A stretch of 64,000 nucleotides of DNA from Acanthopleura granulata (taxonomy: Eukaryota; Mollusca; Polyplacophora; Chitonida; Chitonidae). The notes below the pieces were generated by a model. It was not told the DNA's origin. It saw nothing but the letters and a program-made list of their open reading frames with translations, and did no database searches. Of this stretch, positions 22,433 through 48,089 are shown piece by piece. The position numbers and the translations under genes are program-made. The DNA is taken from the NCBI GenBank assembly GCA_016165875.1, contig JABBOT010000001.1, positions 9,551,306 to 9,615,305 on the forward strand. The letters are read 5' to 3'. Each line of letters opens with the position of its first letter. The stretch's first letter is position 1.

Positions 22433-25400
22433 CCAGGTCACTCTGATCACTTGAAAAATACACATCTCAAATATCCATCAAAGGTGAAATTTTAAATTTG
22501 TCATATTTTCATGTTTTGAAAAATCTGACTTCGGAACTAAAATTGTTTGTATAAACTATTATCTGTTGTTATGAAAACCCTGAAATTATTTTCGTTCCAT
22601 AGTCATAGTTTTGCAGTGATGAGAATTCCGCGTAGCAAAATAATACACATTGTACGATAACAATGTTACTTTAATGGCGGACTTTATTAATTCGGATTAA
22701 TTCCCAAAGAAGTATGTCAGAGACATGGGAAAAATTCCATAATTCTTATCAAGAGAATACGTAGCAGATGATCGTCCCTACCTAGCCACTCATTCAGTGA
22801 CACCATTTTGTCATGTTAGCCGTCTGAAACAACGCCACATCACTTATGAGCTCTCCCCTACCATCAATATTAAAAAACTGTGGCGGTTCCACAATACATG
22901 GGTGCGTGATCACCAACAAGGCCTTTGGCTGAGGCAAATAGAAACATGCTAGATACACAACTCAAGATTTTCAGTTGTTCCGTTTTCGAAAGGCCAAGCT
23001 TTCTTAATTTGAGATTAGCAATTTGGCCATGGCCGACCTTAGTCGGCAGTATCGTATTTCAGGTGTCTTTTTCCTCTTCGTCTCCTGCTTGCTTGGGTGT
23101 CAGCATTAGCTAGATGTAGATATCAAGGAATGCACCAAATGCAGCACGGCCCTCTCGTCTGGAACAGATTCTTTTCTATCGACTTGGAAAGACATTTCGT
23201 TAATAAATCTTGTGTTATACACGAAGCTTACTTCTTTTTTTCTTAAATAAACCGAAAGGTTGGACAATCCATACTTTGTTTAAAACGTCATGGTTAGATT
23301 CTAGAATCTGGATTTTGGAATATCGTGACGTTAACGAGGTCCTAAATCGTTGATCTGATGGACAACACCCTCACAAAAGCTTACCTTTTTAACACATGTA
23401 TCACGGTGACCACTATGCCGTCACAACATTCTGAAAGCCTACACCACTAACATTTTGTCTTACGCTGAACAATTGTGAACATTTATACTGAAATTGTATA
23501 ATATATTTAAAAAAATATAATAAAAATAATGTGCATTATTTTCACAAATCTTTAGTTTCATAAGAAAATTGAAAACGTTGCTTTTCAGCACAGGTCTATA
23601 TGCAGTGCAGACAGTTGTATCTTCAGTGTTGTACCTACATGAAAACCTCCTCAAGGCATGTAGCTCCTGGCACACCCAACCAGGGGTTCCACTAAAGGAA
23701 AGCTTATTCAGCAGTACATTTTTGAAATATCCCCTTCTGGCACACTTAACTAGAACAACCTGTTCACCAGTTAAGCAATGAAGATGAATCAACAGGATCA
23801 TGGCAGTTACTATTTACTTGGGTTTTATTAGCATTATTTGAAGTAGACAGCACTGGGCACTGCCGCCTTCAGACAAAATTGTACAACAATAACCAAATAA
23901 GCAAAACCATTACGTTTGTCACATGGTAAACAAGTGTTTAAAACTTTATCAATGCCATATCATTACTCTAAAAGAATATTCCACTTGCACTGTAGATACT
24001 TGCTCAAAACTCAGACGTGGAGAGGTAAAAAAATTCCCTTGTAGCTCTAGTGTATCTCTGCTAAATCAGTTAAAGATAACAGCATCGTCATGTGTGCTCA
24101 GAATAGTGAGTGCTTGGGGTTTGACGTCATATTTAACAGTGCTTCATTCATACAGCTGTATGACGACGACTAAAGCACAGAATACATATAGTACAAAAAC
24201 TAATGTTTCAATTTTTGTCAGGTCATTGCAAGAATGTCCCTCTTTGAACCACATATGACCAAGAACAGCAAGCCTCAAAAATATCACATTGAATGTTGAC
24301 AAATATTTAAGCTCTCTGCGGAAAATTCATGTTACACCGAACAAGTGAAAATTTTAATTGGATGTTAAGCATGTAGTACCACCTGAAATATTTTGTGCAT
24401 ACGAAACAAAACATTTGTAAAAAAGACTCCTACTATATGTATTATGTACACCCACAATCTGTACATCTCACAGCACTACACCTCGTCAACCTGCATCACA
24501 TTCAAATGGACAAATATAAAAGAACTGAATTTATTTCCACTGGTTTTTATGCAGTTACCTTTTTATTCACTTAAATCATCTGTCTGCTTACATACAACAA
24601 AAAAGTTCCACCGTAGCAAAACACTATCATGCATATCTGAATGGTGGTTGATACGTTCAATGACAAGGTTTAGTTTGAGAAAACACTCCTCAAATTATCC
24701 ACCGATATCCTCAATTTTACGGTTAAAACAATCTTCTGACCACTGCCAACATTTCAATCACAGTCCTGCACCATGAAAACAAAAGGAATTTTATAATCAT
24801 ACCTTGACCCATGCTTTTTTTTTTTCAAAAGGGAGTACACCCTAGCCTTACATGTTTGCAACAATGTTACAGGCTACATGTAGGCAGTGAAAAAAGTGGA
24901 AAAGTGTACTTTGTACCCTTATCCCTTTTGATCTCTAGCTAGGGGTCTGATAATGGATTAGATTGACATTCTTATGAAATTATATTTCGTTTTTTTTCCC
25001 CTCTTTAGAACTCATGTTTACTTTTCAATACAAGACATCACATGAATTTCATAATCTCACAATGTATATGTTACTAAGAGATTGCTTTTGAATAAATCTG
25101 AAATCTTTGTCAATGTGAAGGAAGATGTGTAGAGAATCTCTAAGCCGAATGACACCGTCCCACTCCGACAGTTGTGTCAAACAGCCTCATTCTCAGGTTG
25201 ACAACAGCACTTTTAAACGTATCAGAGACAAAATCATAATAGTATATGTCCAGTATCTTAAGTCGTGAGTCAACAAGCTCTGATCACAAGTATACCTGAT
25301 CACATATATGTCTACAAATAACTAGATTATACAACAGCAATGTTATCCAAAACTGCCATCTACATTTAGACAAGCATTTGGCTACCAGTAGAAGCAGAAA

Positions 25401-25773
25401 AGAATTGTAATCATAGTTCATTTTGTGAAAAACGCTATATGGCCACCTTGGCATATTCGAAGAAAAAACATCATAATTGTTTTAGGGGTGACAAATGAAT
25501 ATATAAGATCTCAGCACTTGTATTTCAAACCATTAACACTGGTGGCCTTTATGAATCACATAACACTCACAATCGAAGCGCAAGCACAGGTCACACTCCC
25601 TTGCCCAGCTGTTTGGACAGATAGCTGGATTTCATGTACCTGGTTTGATCACAGAGCTGTAAAGAATCCCCTTGGAAGGTCAACCTATCCATTGTGGTAC
25701 GGATAACAAGCCCAGAGAATTACAACAGGACAGCTGGGTCCATCCTGGCTCCTCTTGTCTCTAGTATCACAGC
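22433..25773. other. Intergenic and PLK1 3' UTR
   Basis: No protein-coding sequence was recognised. The part nearest 25773 must include the PLK1 3' UTR (minus strand). Minus-strand AATAAA or ATTAAA hexamers occur near 24558, 24531, 24353 and 23823, any of which could set the polyadenylation site; the sequence alone does not decide. Confidence 0.45.
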
Positions 25774-39795
<14,022 letters not shown>

Positions 39796-40135
39796 ATTTC
39801 CAAGTGTCTACGCTTTCTTCTTAGAAACAAAGAAATAAACCCTGCCAAAGTTTCCTGGAGGCAACAAGGACAAAACGTGGTGTCGTTCGGCCAGTTGCTC
39901 TGTTCAGCTTGTGTGCTTTTCAAATTTGCCAGTTCGTAGGTATTTCAAGCCGAAAAGCAATCTCATTGGTCTAAATTTCATCAATTCGCCAGTTTTACCG
40001 CCACCTGGTGGGCAAGTTGCAGCCTGTCCATCTATGTCATCGCAAGGTTTACTTGTGTTACTGTCAGTCATTGGTTGATATTCGTCCAATGATATTTCTT
40101 TTTACCCAATGACCTCCATGTGACGTTCGTACAAC
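39796..40135. promoter_or_regulatory. Shared bidirectional promoter of PLK1 and PINX1
   Basis: These 340 bp hold both 5' UTRs and the divergent promoter. It contains four CCAAT boxes: ATTGG at 39965-39969 and 40070-40074 (CCAAT in the PLK1 direction) and CCAAT at 40086-40090 and 40106-40110. In the PLK1 direction there is a canonical CHR, TTTGAA (minus strand of 39919-39924), plus a CTTGAA variant (39944-39949). No TATA box is seen. NF-Y-bound CCAAT boxes with a CHR bound by MuvB, B-MYB and FOXM1 are the known signature of G2/M promoters, including vertebrate PLK1. Confidence 0.75.
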
Positions 40136-43100
40136 ATGGCGATGTTGGCAGCCCCACGCAGAAAGCAAAAGTTTTCAATCGACCCAAGAGGTTCTTCGTG
40201 GAGTAAAGGTAAACAACAAGAATAATTGAAATTCTACAACAAAAACCCAACCACTTACTCCGACGTTAATTGTCTTTATAGAGTCACTGTTGATAACATG
40301 GTATTGTTGTTGGTGCCGTTGTTGTTGTTAATCCACGTGGTTTTCATAAAAAAAGCAGATGGACTTAATGTAGTATTTTAAAATTCTGACACTCATTGCA
40401 ACACTAAGTCCAACGCCCTAACTCAAAAAATCGCCACAGATTTCCCAACTCGTAAACATTTAACTTGCTGAAAGAAGTTGTGTATAGTAGTTCTAGCTCG
40501 AGACCACGATCAAAGGGTGGCTAATATATACTGATACATGGGTACCGCTGGCCACCCTTAGCCCGAGGGCTATGTGGACCCGATGTCGGTATAAAGCTTG
40601 GGCAGTAGTAAGGAAGAGGGTGTAATTAGCAATGATCGACCGAGGGGGTCGCATGCCGCAGCAGTGTTAAAGTGCTTTTGTTAGGGCCATATCATCTATT
40701 TTAGATCATTGCTTTGGTAAAAAATTCCTACAGTCCACCATGTTAAGTCAGCCATCAAGAGAACCTGGTGATCTCCATTATGTAGAGTTTTTCGATGCGG
40801 GATTCACACTGTTGCACAGGATAGCTGATAAGCGGAAAACTCCCACAGTGTGGAGAAAATAAAAATGTCTAGGGATCGACAAGTAGTATATAATCTGGCC
40901 GCTCCCTAAAACAAGCAATGTAAACTTGAGAGACCACTGTTGTATATGAATTTTCTTTATCAATCTCAGATGAAACCAAATTTGGACAGAAGATGCTGGA
41001 AAAGATGGGCTGGTCAAAAGGCCGAGGTTTGGGGGCCAACGAAGACGGACGAACAGAACATGTGAAGATATCCGTGAAAGATGACACCAGAGGTGAGTGC
41101 AGACATCCCTGAAAGATGACACCAGAGGTGAGTGCAGACATCCTTGAAAGATGACAACAGAGGTGAGTGCAGACATCCCTGAAAGATGACAACAGAGGTG
41201 AGTGCAGACATTCCTGAAAGATGACAACAGAGGTGAGTGCAGACATCCCTGAAAGATGACAACAGAGGTGAGTGCAGACATCCCTGAAAGATGACACCAG
41301 AAGTACAGGGGTTTTTCTAGCCAATTTCTTTTCAAAAACTCAATTTGAACAAATCAGATTTAAGTCACCCATGTATCAAAAAGTCAATTTATCTTATTAA
41401 AACTCAATACAAAATTTGTGTAGAACTCCATTTTCCAATAGATCTGGTAGCCGTAACCACAAGAAAGTGGCTAGAAAAACCCTTGAAGTAGGAAGTCATA
41501 ATAGATTTATGGAACATTGGGTCTCTTCTGGCAGCTGAGCAGTGCAGTGTTGTGCAATATTTCTCTGGCCTTAAAAACTGTCAGACAATGTCTGTGACTG
41601 AGGCTACTTATGACCACCCAATACAGTGCAGAAAATTTTACTTTTTTAATACTGACTCACCATGGTGATATCATTGTGTGATAAATGTTAACCCAAATTG
41701 ACAGCTGTTTGTTTCATGTGAACTTCCACATTTCCAAACTGTGCTGTGCTTTAAAATAAGCTGCTGTTTTCTTGTTTTTTTTGTAGGGGTTGGTTGTAGC
41801 AAGAGTCAGGCTGACAGTTGGATTGCACATCAAGATGACTTCAACAGCCTGCTGGCCAATCTGAACCAGAACTATATGAGCACGGAGCCCGAGGCTGTGG
41901 TTAAGGAAGCCAAGGTCTTGAGTCTTGAGGAAACCTCAAAATCCTCCAAAGGCAGACTTCAGTAAGTAGACACTGCTGCGTAAATGTGCCACTGATGTTA
42001 CATTTCATGGATTTTCATGAAAGTTCATAAAAAAATTGCACAGCAGATGAAGTCATTGATAATTCTTCAGCTTATCTGCTCATGTAAAAAAATTATAGGC
42101 GTACATAGTAAAATTTTATTGTTTAGTCCATTTTGGAATTTACAGTTATCAGGGATTTATTTTTTTTTCATATACCGGCCCTTATATTTAAGACGTGCTT
42201 TCACACTCCCACATCTAGCACTTTCCTGCAACAAAGTCGAGGCATGCTTAATAAAACATGCCTAGGGAGTGTGGATCTAGGTGTTCAAATCAGACTCCTA
42301 GCATTCTGCAAGAGTTGTGATTATCATAGCCCTGCTAAAAGACAACAACGAAGGCTTGCATATATAATCAATCTGTGCATATGGTGGAATGGGGTAGTCT
42401 ATTAGCTAGATGGGGTTAGTTGGGTAACTTTTTAAGTTAAGGGGCTTACTGTGGGGCGTTTAGTAAGGCAAGTAGTGCCCCTTTGCCCTTCCATATCAGA
42501 GGTCCTTTACTAATGAAAAATTCTGGAGTAAAGTTTTTACCATCATTCATACTAATGGGTACATAAATTTATTTCTTGTGGTTGAAGACAAATCTGTTTT
42601 TTGTTTCATCGCTTAGAATGTTAACTTCAAATTTTTTCATATAGACCTTTGTAAATTTGTTAACCTGAATTGTCAGCTGAGCACAATAACTAAAGCAGTT
42701 TGTTCTTGCTGACAGTTGATACTTGTTACAACTATGCAAACGGCCCTCCCACTTCTTGAAATAAGATGTATATTTGTTTAAAAAGGATTGTTGTATAAAA
42801 TTCTTCAGTTTAATTGTTGATGTCCTTGGGGGTGTTGATTGCTCTATCCTCTTGGGCAGGTTATTGTACAAGTTAACATAAACCTCTCTCAAATTTGTTC
42901 ACATATTTGTTTCTGATTCCAGCTATCAGAAGTTCACCAAAGGAAAGGACCTTTCCTCCCGAAAACTAGAAGATTTGGATTGTATCTTTGGACGGAGGAA
43001 GAAGAAAAAAGTTTCAAAAGAGGTTTAATATAACTCATTTCAATTTGTTAATGTCATAAAAGTTATGCTGATACGTTCTGAAGTGGTTACTACATACAAG

Positions 43101-46100
43101 TTATTTATTTACATGTATCAAATTTGTTGAATAAATCTGCTATTCATGAAGTATTCCTGTGCATTGTGAGCCCTTCGGTGGTTGTGGTGTTGTTGTAAAT
43201 GACCCCACTCGCTCCTTCAGGGCCGCTGCCCTGTTATCTTAGGTCAGGAAGGAACATTGCCATTCCTTTACCAGTAATTTGTATATACTGTACCTCACCT
43301 TGGGTTTTTCAAGTGGTTCATTTTGCTTGAATTGACCCACCTACCTTATCTGTCCTTTGAAGAGGCATTGTGGAGTTTGATAAATTTCAGATCGGACGAA
43401 TTTGAGTATCATTTTAAGGCATTTGTGTGCTTCTTAGAATGCCTCTTCACAGACCAAACTCTATGTGAAATATGATATCTACATATCTGCATTAATCTCC
43501 AATTAAAATTCATTTGTAGAAAACATGCCCAGTTGTAGAGGAGAACCCTATCTCCCCTCTGGAGTCAATGGACTCTCCCTCTCAACAGTATGGGGTACAG
43601 ACATTTCAAAGCAAGGACAGCATTCGGGACTACTTTACCAGGAAAATGGCACAACTGAATTCCTGCAAGGGAACGAATATGGTGAGTGAAATGTGTTTCC
43701 TGAGGACAGATATTTTTTCTCATTCAGTTAGGACTGGTCTCAGATTTAAACGTTTAGGATATTAGATTGGAGAAATTTTACCCAAATTTTTTTATTTTAC
43801 ATTTTTGATTCCCCATGTTCTTATCTTTCCTTCTGCGTAAAGATGAAAACCAAAATCAAATTGTAAATGCCTTATGTCAGACAAAAAGTATAAATTGTTG
43901 TTAGCTAAAGCAGTTGTGTTTGCTTAATTCACCCTGATTAGTGGGATTACTGTAGTTTCTCCATAATGGGGAACACTTTTTGGGCAACTGCATACATGAT
44001 GCCTTGCAAGGGCTGTTGTCTTAAGTCATAAACTCTCCATCGGGAGTATAGGAGATTACCAGTAGTCAGTTACAGACAGTCCATACTTTTGTCATGTCTC
44101 AATGAGCCTGACTAACTGGCCGAGATGAGAGAGTCTCCCTGCCAGGTTGCGAAAAAGTCGAAGACAGTCTTCTAACACACTGTGTTTACTTTGGTGATAT
44201 TTGTATTATCAGGAATAAAAATTAAATGATGTGAGACACAAAATCAAATAGTAAATATGTTGAAAACCATAAATGTAAACTGGTTGTGGTTAAGGATGCT
44301 AGAGCCCCTCAGGGGTGAAATTTGGTCAAATTTGTTTTATTTCACATTCTTACTCTCCATTCTCCTGTCTGTCCTCACTTAAAGATGAAAACCAAATTTA
44401 AGCTGTAACTGTAGTTTCTCCATAATATAGGGCGTGTTTGGGCCAACTGTATACCATGATGCCTTGCGAGGGCTAATGTCTGAAGTTATAAACTCTCCGT
44501 GGGGGGTATGGGAGATTATCAGTAATCAGTTGCTAACAGTCCATACTTTTGTCACGCCTCATTGAGCCTGAATAGCTTGCCGAGGAGAGAGAGACTCCTT
44601 GCCAGGTTGCGAAAAAGTTTCACTTTTTGTGCCACCGTAAGATATGCATAAACTGATATGCCTATAAACTGCAATATTACACAAAACCTGCAGGTTGTTA
44701 AATTAATGGCTCTGTCTGTAGAAGACTTTTTAGAACTCGTATAACAAAGCAACTGTGGTGAAATCGTGTCCATCTTCTTGCCGTACAGATCAGTGAAAGG
44801 TTTTTCATATAATTTTCAGATTTGTATGGAATTGGGTAAAAAATATAAGTACCCACAGATTGAAGGATAATTTCTGTGATTTCTAAATATATTTACGAGA
44901 TTGAAATCTGTTAATGGTGTTTTTTTCAGTAAAGATTTAGTGTAATTTTTCACTAAATGACCTAAGGCTTCAGTCAGTGTACATACGTCTGGTTTGACAG
45001 AGTTTGTATTTCTCAGTGCCAGTGAATTGTTTTAAAACAGAATCAAATGTGCTTTGAATTTATACACTGATCCTTCGTCTAGCTTGTACTGTATAGTGAT
45101 AGAGAGAAGAAGAAACTTGATGTAGAACTTCCAATAACCATATCAAGGTTGCAAATTCAACACATTCTCAGAAGGGCTTGCAGTTTGGAAGGGTTGAAGT
45201 TACCAGGTGTCAGTTGAACTTGATTGAACTTGTCATCTCACATCAGCCACATCTGATGATGTATGTTACAACACTCTTCAAATACGGGTATATGTACTGG
45301 CCTTGATTTCTAGTCTTTCCTAATACAGGATACTCACTGTTATAATTGCCAGCAACACCTCAGCAAAAAAATATTAAAGGCTTGGAGAATTAAGTCATCT
45401 GTAAACTGAGGGACTGCAACCCATCACTTGTTGACAGGTAATTTGCGTAAGAATGCGATGGGGCGAGGTCGCAGGAAGTGTTCACATCCGTGTCAGTTCA
45501 TTCTATTGCAAGCATATAGACTCGACTATATCCCAAAACTGGATTTTGCAATGTTTATAGAATTTAGGCTTGGAAATACCTTTTGCAAAAATGAAACTTT
45601 GCTGCTAATAGATGAATTTTATGAAGTTAGGAAGTATTTTTTTTTTTTTACCATGACATTTATGGGTTTGATTTTTTGTGTAATAACATGCAGAACACAG
45701 GTATGGATGAACAAGCAAGGGCAAGATTTTATGCTGACAGTGACAGATTAATTATTAAATAACATGTACCTACTGGTAAGTGTTTCTTTTTGACTTGTCA
45801 CTTTCATGTGAACTGTAGGTGAAGAAAAGTTGGCCAAAGCTCCACCTATTACTATTGAGAAAATTACTACTGTGTACATAACAACAACAACAACAACAAC
45901 TACTACAGCTGCCATTCCCGGCGTTCAGCTGAATTACACTGCCGTCAGTCTGTTATTTATAAAATGATGTAAATTCATAAATTTGACAAATGCGCCAAGG
46001 TTAATGTACGGTTAATGAAGGCCAAAACTTTTCAGCTTACCGTAAAGTAGGAACCCATTTGAGATCTTTTTCGGGTCCAGAATCGTGCGCCAGCACTGTG

Positions 46101-48089
46101 TTGACGTGGTGTTCAGTTTTCATTAGGCTCATTTTTAGCATATTGCGTATAGACTATAAATTTGCTGAATAGAGACTAGGCTGTAGCATAGGCCAGTGTA
46201 TATAGCCTTTGCTAGCAGGCCAGTACCACCCGCTGTAGTTGTCGCGAGAGACCTGTGTGATCTTCCCGGCTTACTTCAGGGTGTCTCAGTTGTAGAGTGT
46301 CCCATTTTATGGAGAAATTATGGTAACTCGCTTACTGGGATTACCTGATGTGAATAGACATACATTTTGTAGATATATATGGCTTCCATGTTTGTTTATA
46401 AACTGTGCACCACTGCTTGTGCAGTCTTCTACCCAGGCTGGCATTGTAGACCTTATATGTGTGTTAAAAAGAACAACAGACTACCATAGGTTATGGTATG
46501 TTCACATTTTAATTGGATAATTCTTGATAAAATGTAATTTGATTTCACCAGTGACATCACACCTACATTTCTTTGGGCCCAAGGCAGAAACTTATTGTCA
46601 TATTCGCTTTTTAACACAGGCAAACATTACAGGAGTCCACTTCTCAAGAACTTTATTCAGAAACATACAGATGTGCAAAAAGTTTGGTGACATCACTTGT
46701 GAACCACATTATCAATATCGCCAACAAAGCCCACTGTACAATCAAAACATTTGACTGTATTTAATTTGGTGAAAAAAAAATCTAAAAAATTCAGTGAAGG
46801 TGTTTTCAGATACGGTTTTCAATGGTTTTATGACTCACCATAACACCATTTTTGTGTATTCACTTATTTAATTTGAACTTGATAATATATCATGGCCAGA
46901 ATTTCTTGGTTTTATTACGTAGGAGGTGAATGAAGCAGGAGATGAGGATAATGAAATGCAGGGTAAGGAATTGACACAGGAGCAGGAAAACGAACATTTG
47001 GGACTGGGATTAAAAACATTCAGCAGTTCACAAAGCGTTCAGGATTATTTTGCTCAAAAGATGGCAAAGCTGAAGAATGAGAGAATGTGTTCTGAAATGA
47101 ATGGATTAGATGCCAGCATTGGTGCTGTAAAACTGGTTCCAGAAGAGGCTGACAAGGAAAAGAAAAAGGAGAAAAAGGAGAAAAAGCATAAAAAGCGGAA
47201 AAAAGAGAGCTGCCATGAGGAATTGGGAGAACCTGTGACTAAGAAAAAGAAGAAAAAGATAAAAAGTACAGCTGATTCAGAAGAAACAGTAATTGAGTCA
47301 TCCTTTGAGATATCAACTATTGAGAGTGAAGCTCAAGTGAAGAAAAAGAGAACGAAGGATAAGAAAAAGGACAGGAAAAAGAATATGAGGGAGATTAGTA
47401 GTGACACATCAATAGATGCTTTGCACACAGAAAATCAAAATGAGGTGTCAAAGGAAAATTTTCTTTGCATACCTCAAGGATTGTCTGCTCCAATCATAGG
47501 TGATAAGGACACACCCAGCAGAAAAAGGGTAACATTTAGAGATCCTGTTGAGGCAGTTCTAGGGGAGACAACCCCAGAGGCATCTTTCGAAATTTCTACG
47601 TGTGAGATGACCAAGGCTGAACATCCCGATGTGACAGTTGAAACATCAGAGACAGTTCTAGGCATTAAACCCCCACAGGATCATGTAAATGTTGTAGAGC
47701 ATTCTGAATTCAATAAGCAGTCATCAAAGAAAAAGTCCAAGAAAAAAGCCAAGAAAAAAGCCCAGCAGAGAGAAGTAGGTGAAGCGGTGGAAGTGGACTG
47801 CTGTATTCCTTCTGATGAAAACTTTACAGTGTCAGCCATGAAAGATGTTTGTGGGAATAATACGAAATCTCCTGAAGATACAGACATAACAAATGCTGCA
47901 AAGAAGAAGAAAAAGAATAACAAGAAAAGGGGAAAACGTACACCAAAGGAGATAGAAATGCAGGCGAAAAAGAGAAAACACATGTTGGGCTGTGGAGAAT
48001 GGAAGAGTGTGCTGACAGGTTTTGAGGGGTCTAATCTTGACCAGATCCCAGGCTATTCCAACTGTAATCTTTTGCTGACAGCTTCATGA
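40136..48089 (+). CDS. PINX1: PinX1 homologue (telomerase inhibitor, G-patch protein), 6 coding exons
   Basis: Coding exons 40136-40208, 40970-41092, 41787-41961, 42923-43022, 43520-43681 and 46923-48089, all phase-compatible, giving 599 residues (human PINX1 has 328). The N terminus MAMLAAPRRKQKFSIDP matches the family. The G-patch is residues about 25-70 (KFGQKMLEKMGWSKGRGLGA). DSWIAHQDDFNSLLANLN and YQKFTKGKDLSSRKLEDLDC follow, both family hallmarks. Residues about 182-205 and 240-263 are two copies of a TFxSxxSxxDYFxxKMAxL motif, where the human protein has one. The rest is a long lysine-rich tail with an RVTF motif (413-416). In vertebrates PinX1 is a nucleolar protein that binds TERF1 and TERT, aids rRNA processing (like yeast Gno1/Pxr1) and coats mitotic chromosomes. 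The first ATG was chosen for the family match. A 35-bp minisatellite duplicates the exon-2 donor. Confidence 0.95.
41058..41305 (+). repeat. 35-bp minisatellite duplicating the PINX1 exon-2 splice donor
   Basis: The true junction at 41092/41093 (CACCAGAG then GTGAGTGC) is the first of seven units. Identical AGAG/GTGAGTGC donors recur with GT at 41128, 41163, 41198, 41233 and 41268, exactly 35 bases apart. The seventh unit (GT at 41303) has decayed to AAGTAC. Each unit contains about 24 bases of exon end and about 11 of intron start. Confidence 0.97.
41306..41485. mobile_element. MITE-like element with 25-bp terminal inverted repeats
   Basis: The left end CAGGGGTTTTTCTAGCCAAT (41306 on) is the reverse complement, with two mismatches over 25 bases, of the right end finishing at 41485 (GTGGCTAGAAAAACCCTTG). 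Both sides are flanked by AAGTA (41301-41305 and 41486-41490), a likely 5-bp target-site duplication. Length 180 bp, no coding capacity. The CAGGGG terminus is reminiscent of hAT elements, but most hAT duplications are 8 bp, so the superfamily is left open. Confidence 0.8.
43775..44165 (+). repeat. Intronic duplication, copy 1
   Basis: In the last PINX1 intron. The blocks AAAGATGAAAACCAAA, CTGTAGTTTCTCCATAAT, ATGATGCCTTGCAAGGGCT, ATAAACTCTCC, CAGTCCATACTTTTGTCA and TGCCAGGTTGCGAAAAAGT recur in the same order at 44318-44625. Confidence 0.85.
44318..44625 (+). repeat. Intronic duplication, copy 2
   Basis: Direct repeat of 43775-44165, about 460 bp downstream, with scattered substitutions and a missing segment between the AAAGATGAAAACC and CTGTAGTTTC blocks. 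Confidence 0.85.
45882..45908 (+). repeat. (CAA)n/(CTA)n microsatellite
   Basis: Seven or so CAA triplets running into CTACTA, in the last PINX1 intron. Confidence 0.9.
46515..46860 (-). mobile_element. Relative of the 17-kb foldback element
   Basis: Shares with 17190-17512, in order: CACCAGTGACATCAC, GGCAGAAA, CAGGCAAACATTA, AAGAACTTTATTCA, GTGCAAAAAGTTTGGTGAC, GTGAACCACATTATCAATA, CAATCAAAACATTTGACTG, TTTGGTGAAAAAAA, TTCAGTGAAGGTGTTTTCAG and TTTTCAATGGTTTT. The left arm is short and diverged. Lies directly before the last PINX1 exon. Confidence 0.75.

Noticed and set aside
40778..41335. 185- and 151-codon minus-strand open frames
   Set aside because: They run through the 35-bp donor minisatellite and are antisense to PINX1 exon 2; the repeated peptide reflects the DNA repeat.
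41298..41493. 8-bp target-site duplication for a hAT assignment
   Set aside because: The CAGGGG end suggested hAT, but only AAGTA (5 bp) is duplicated; the eight flanking bases on each side do not match.
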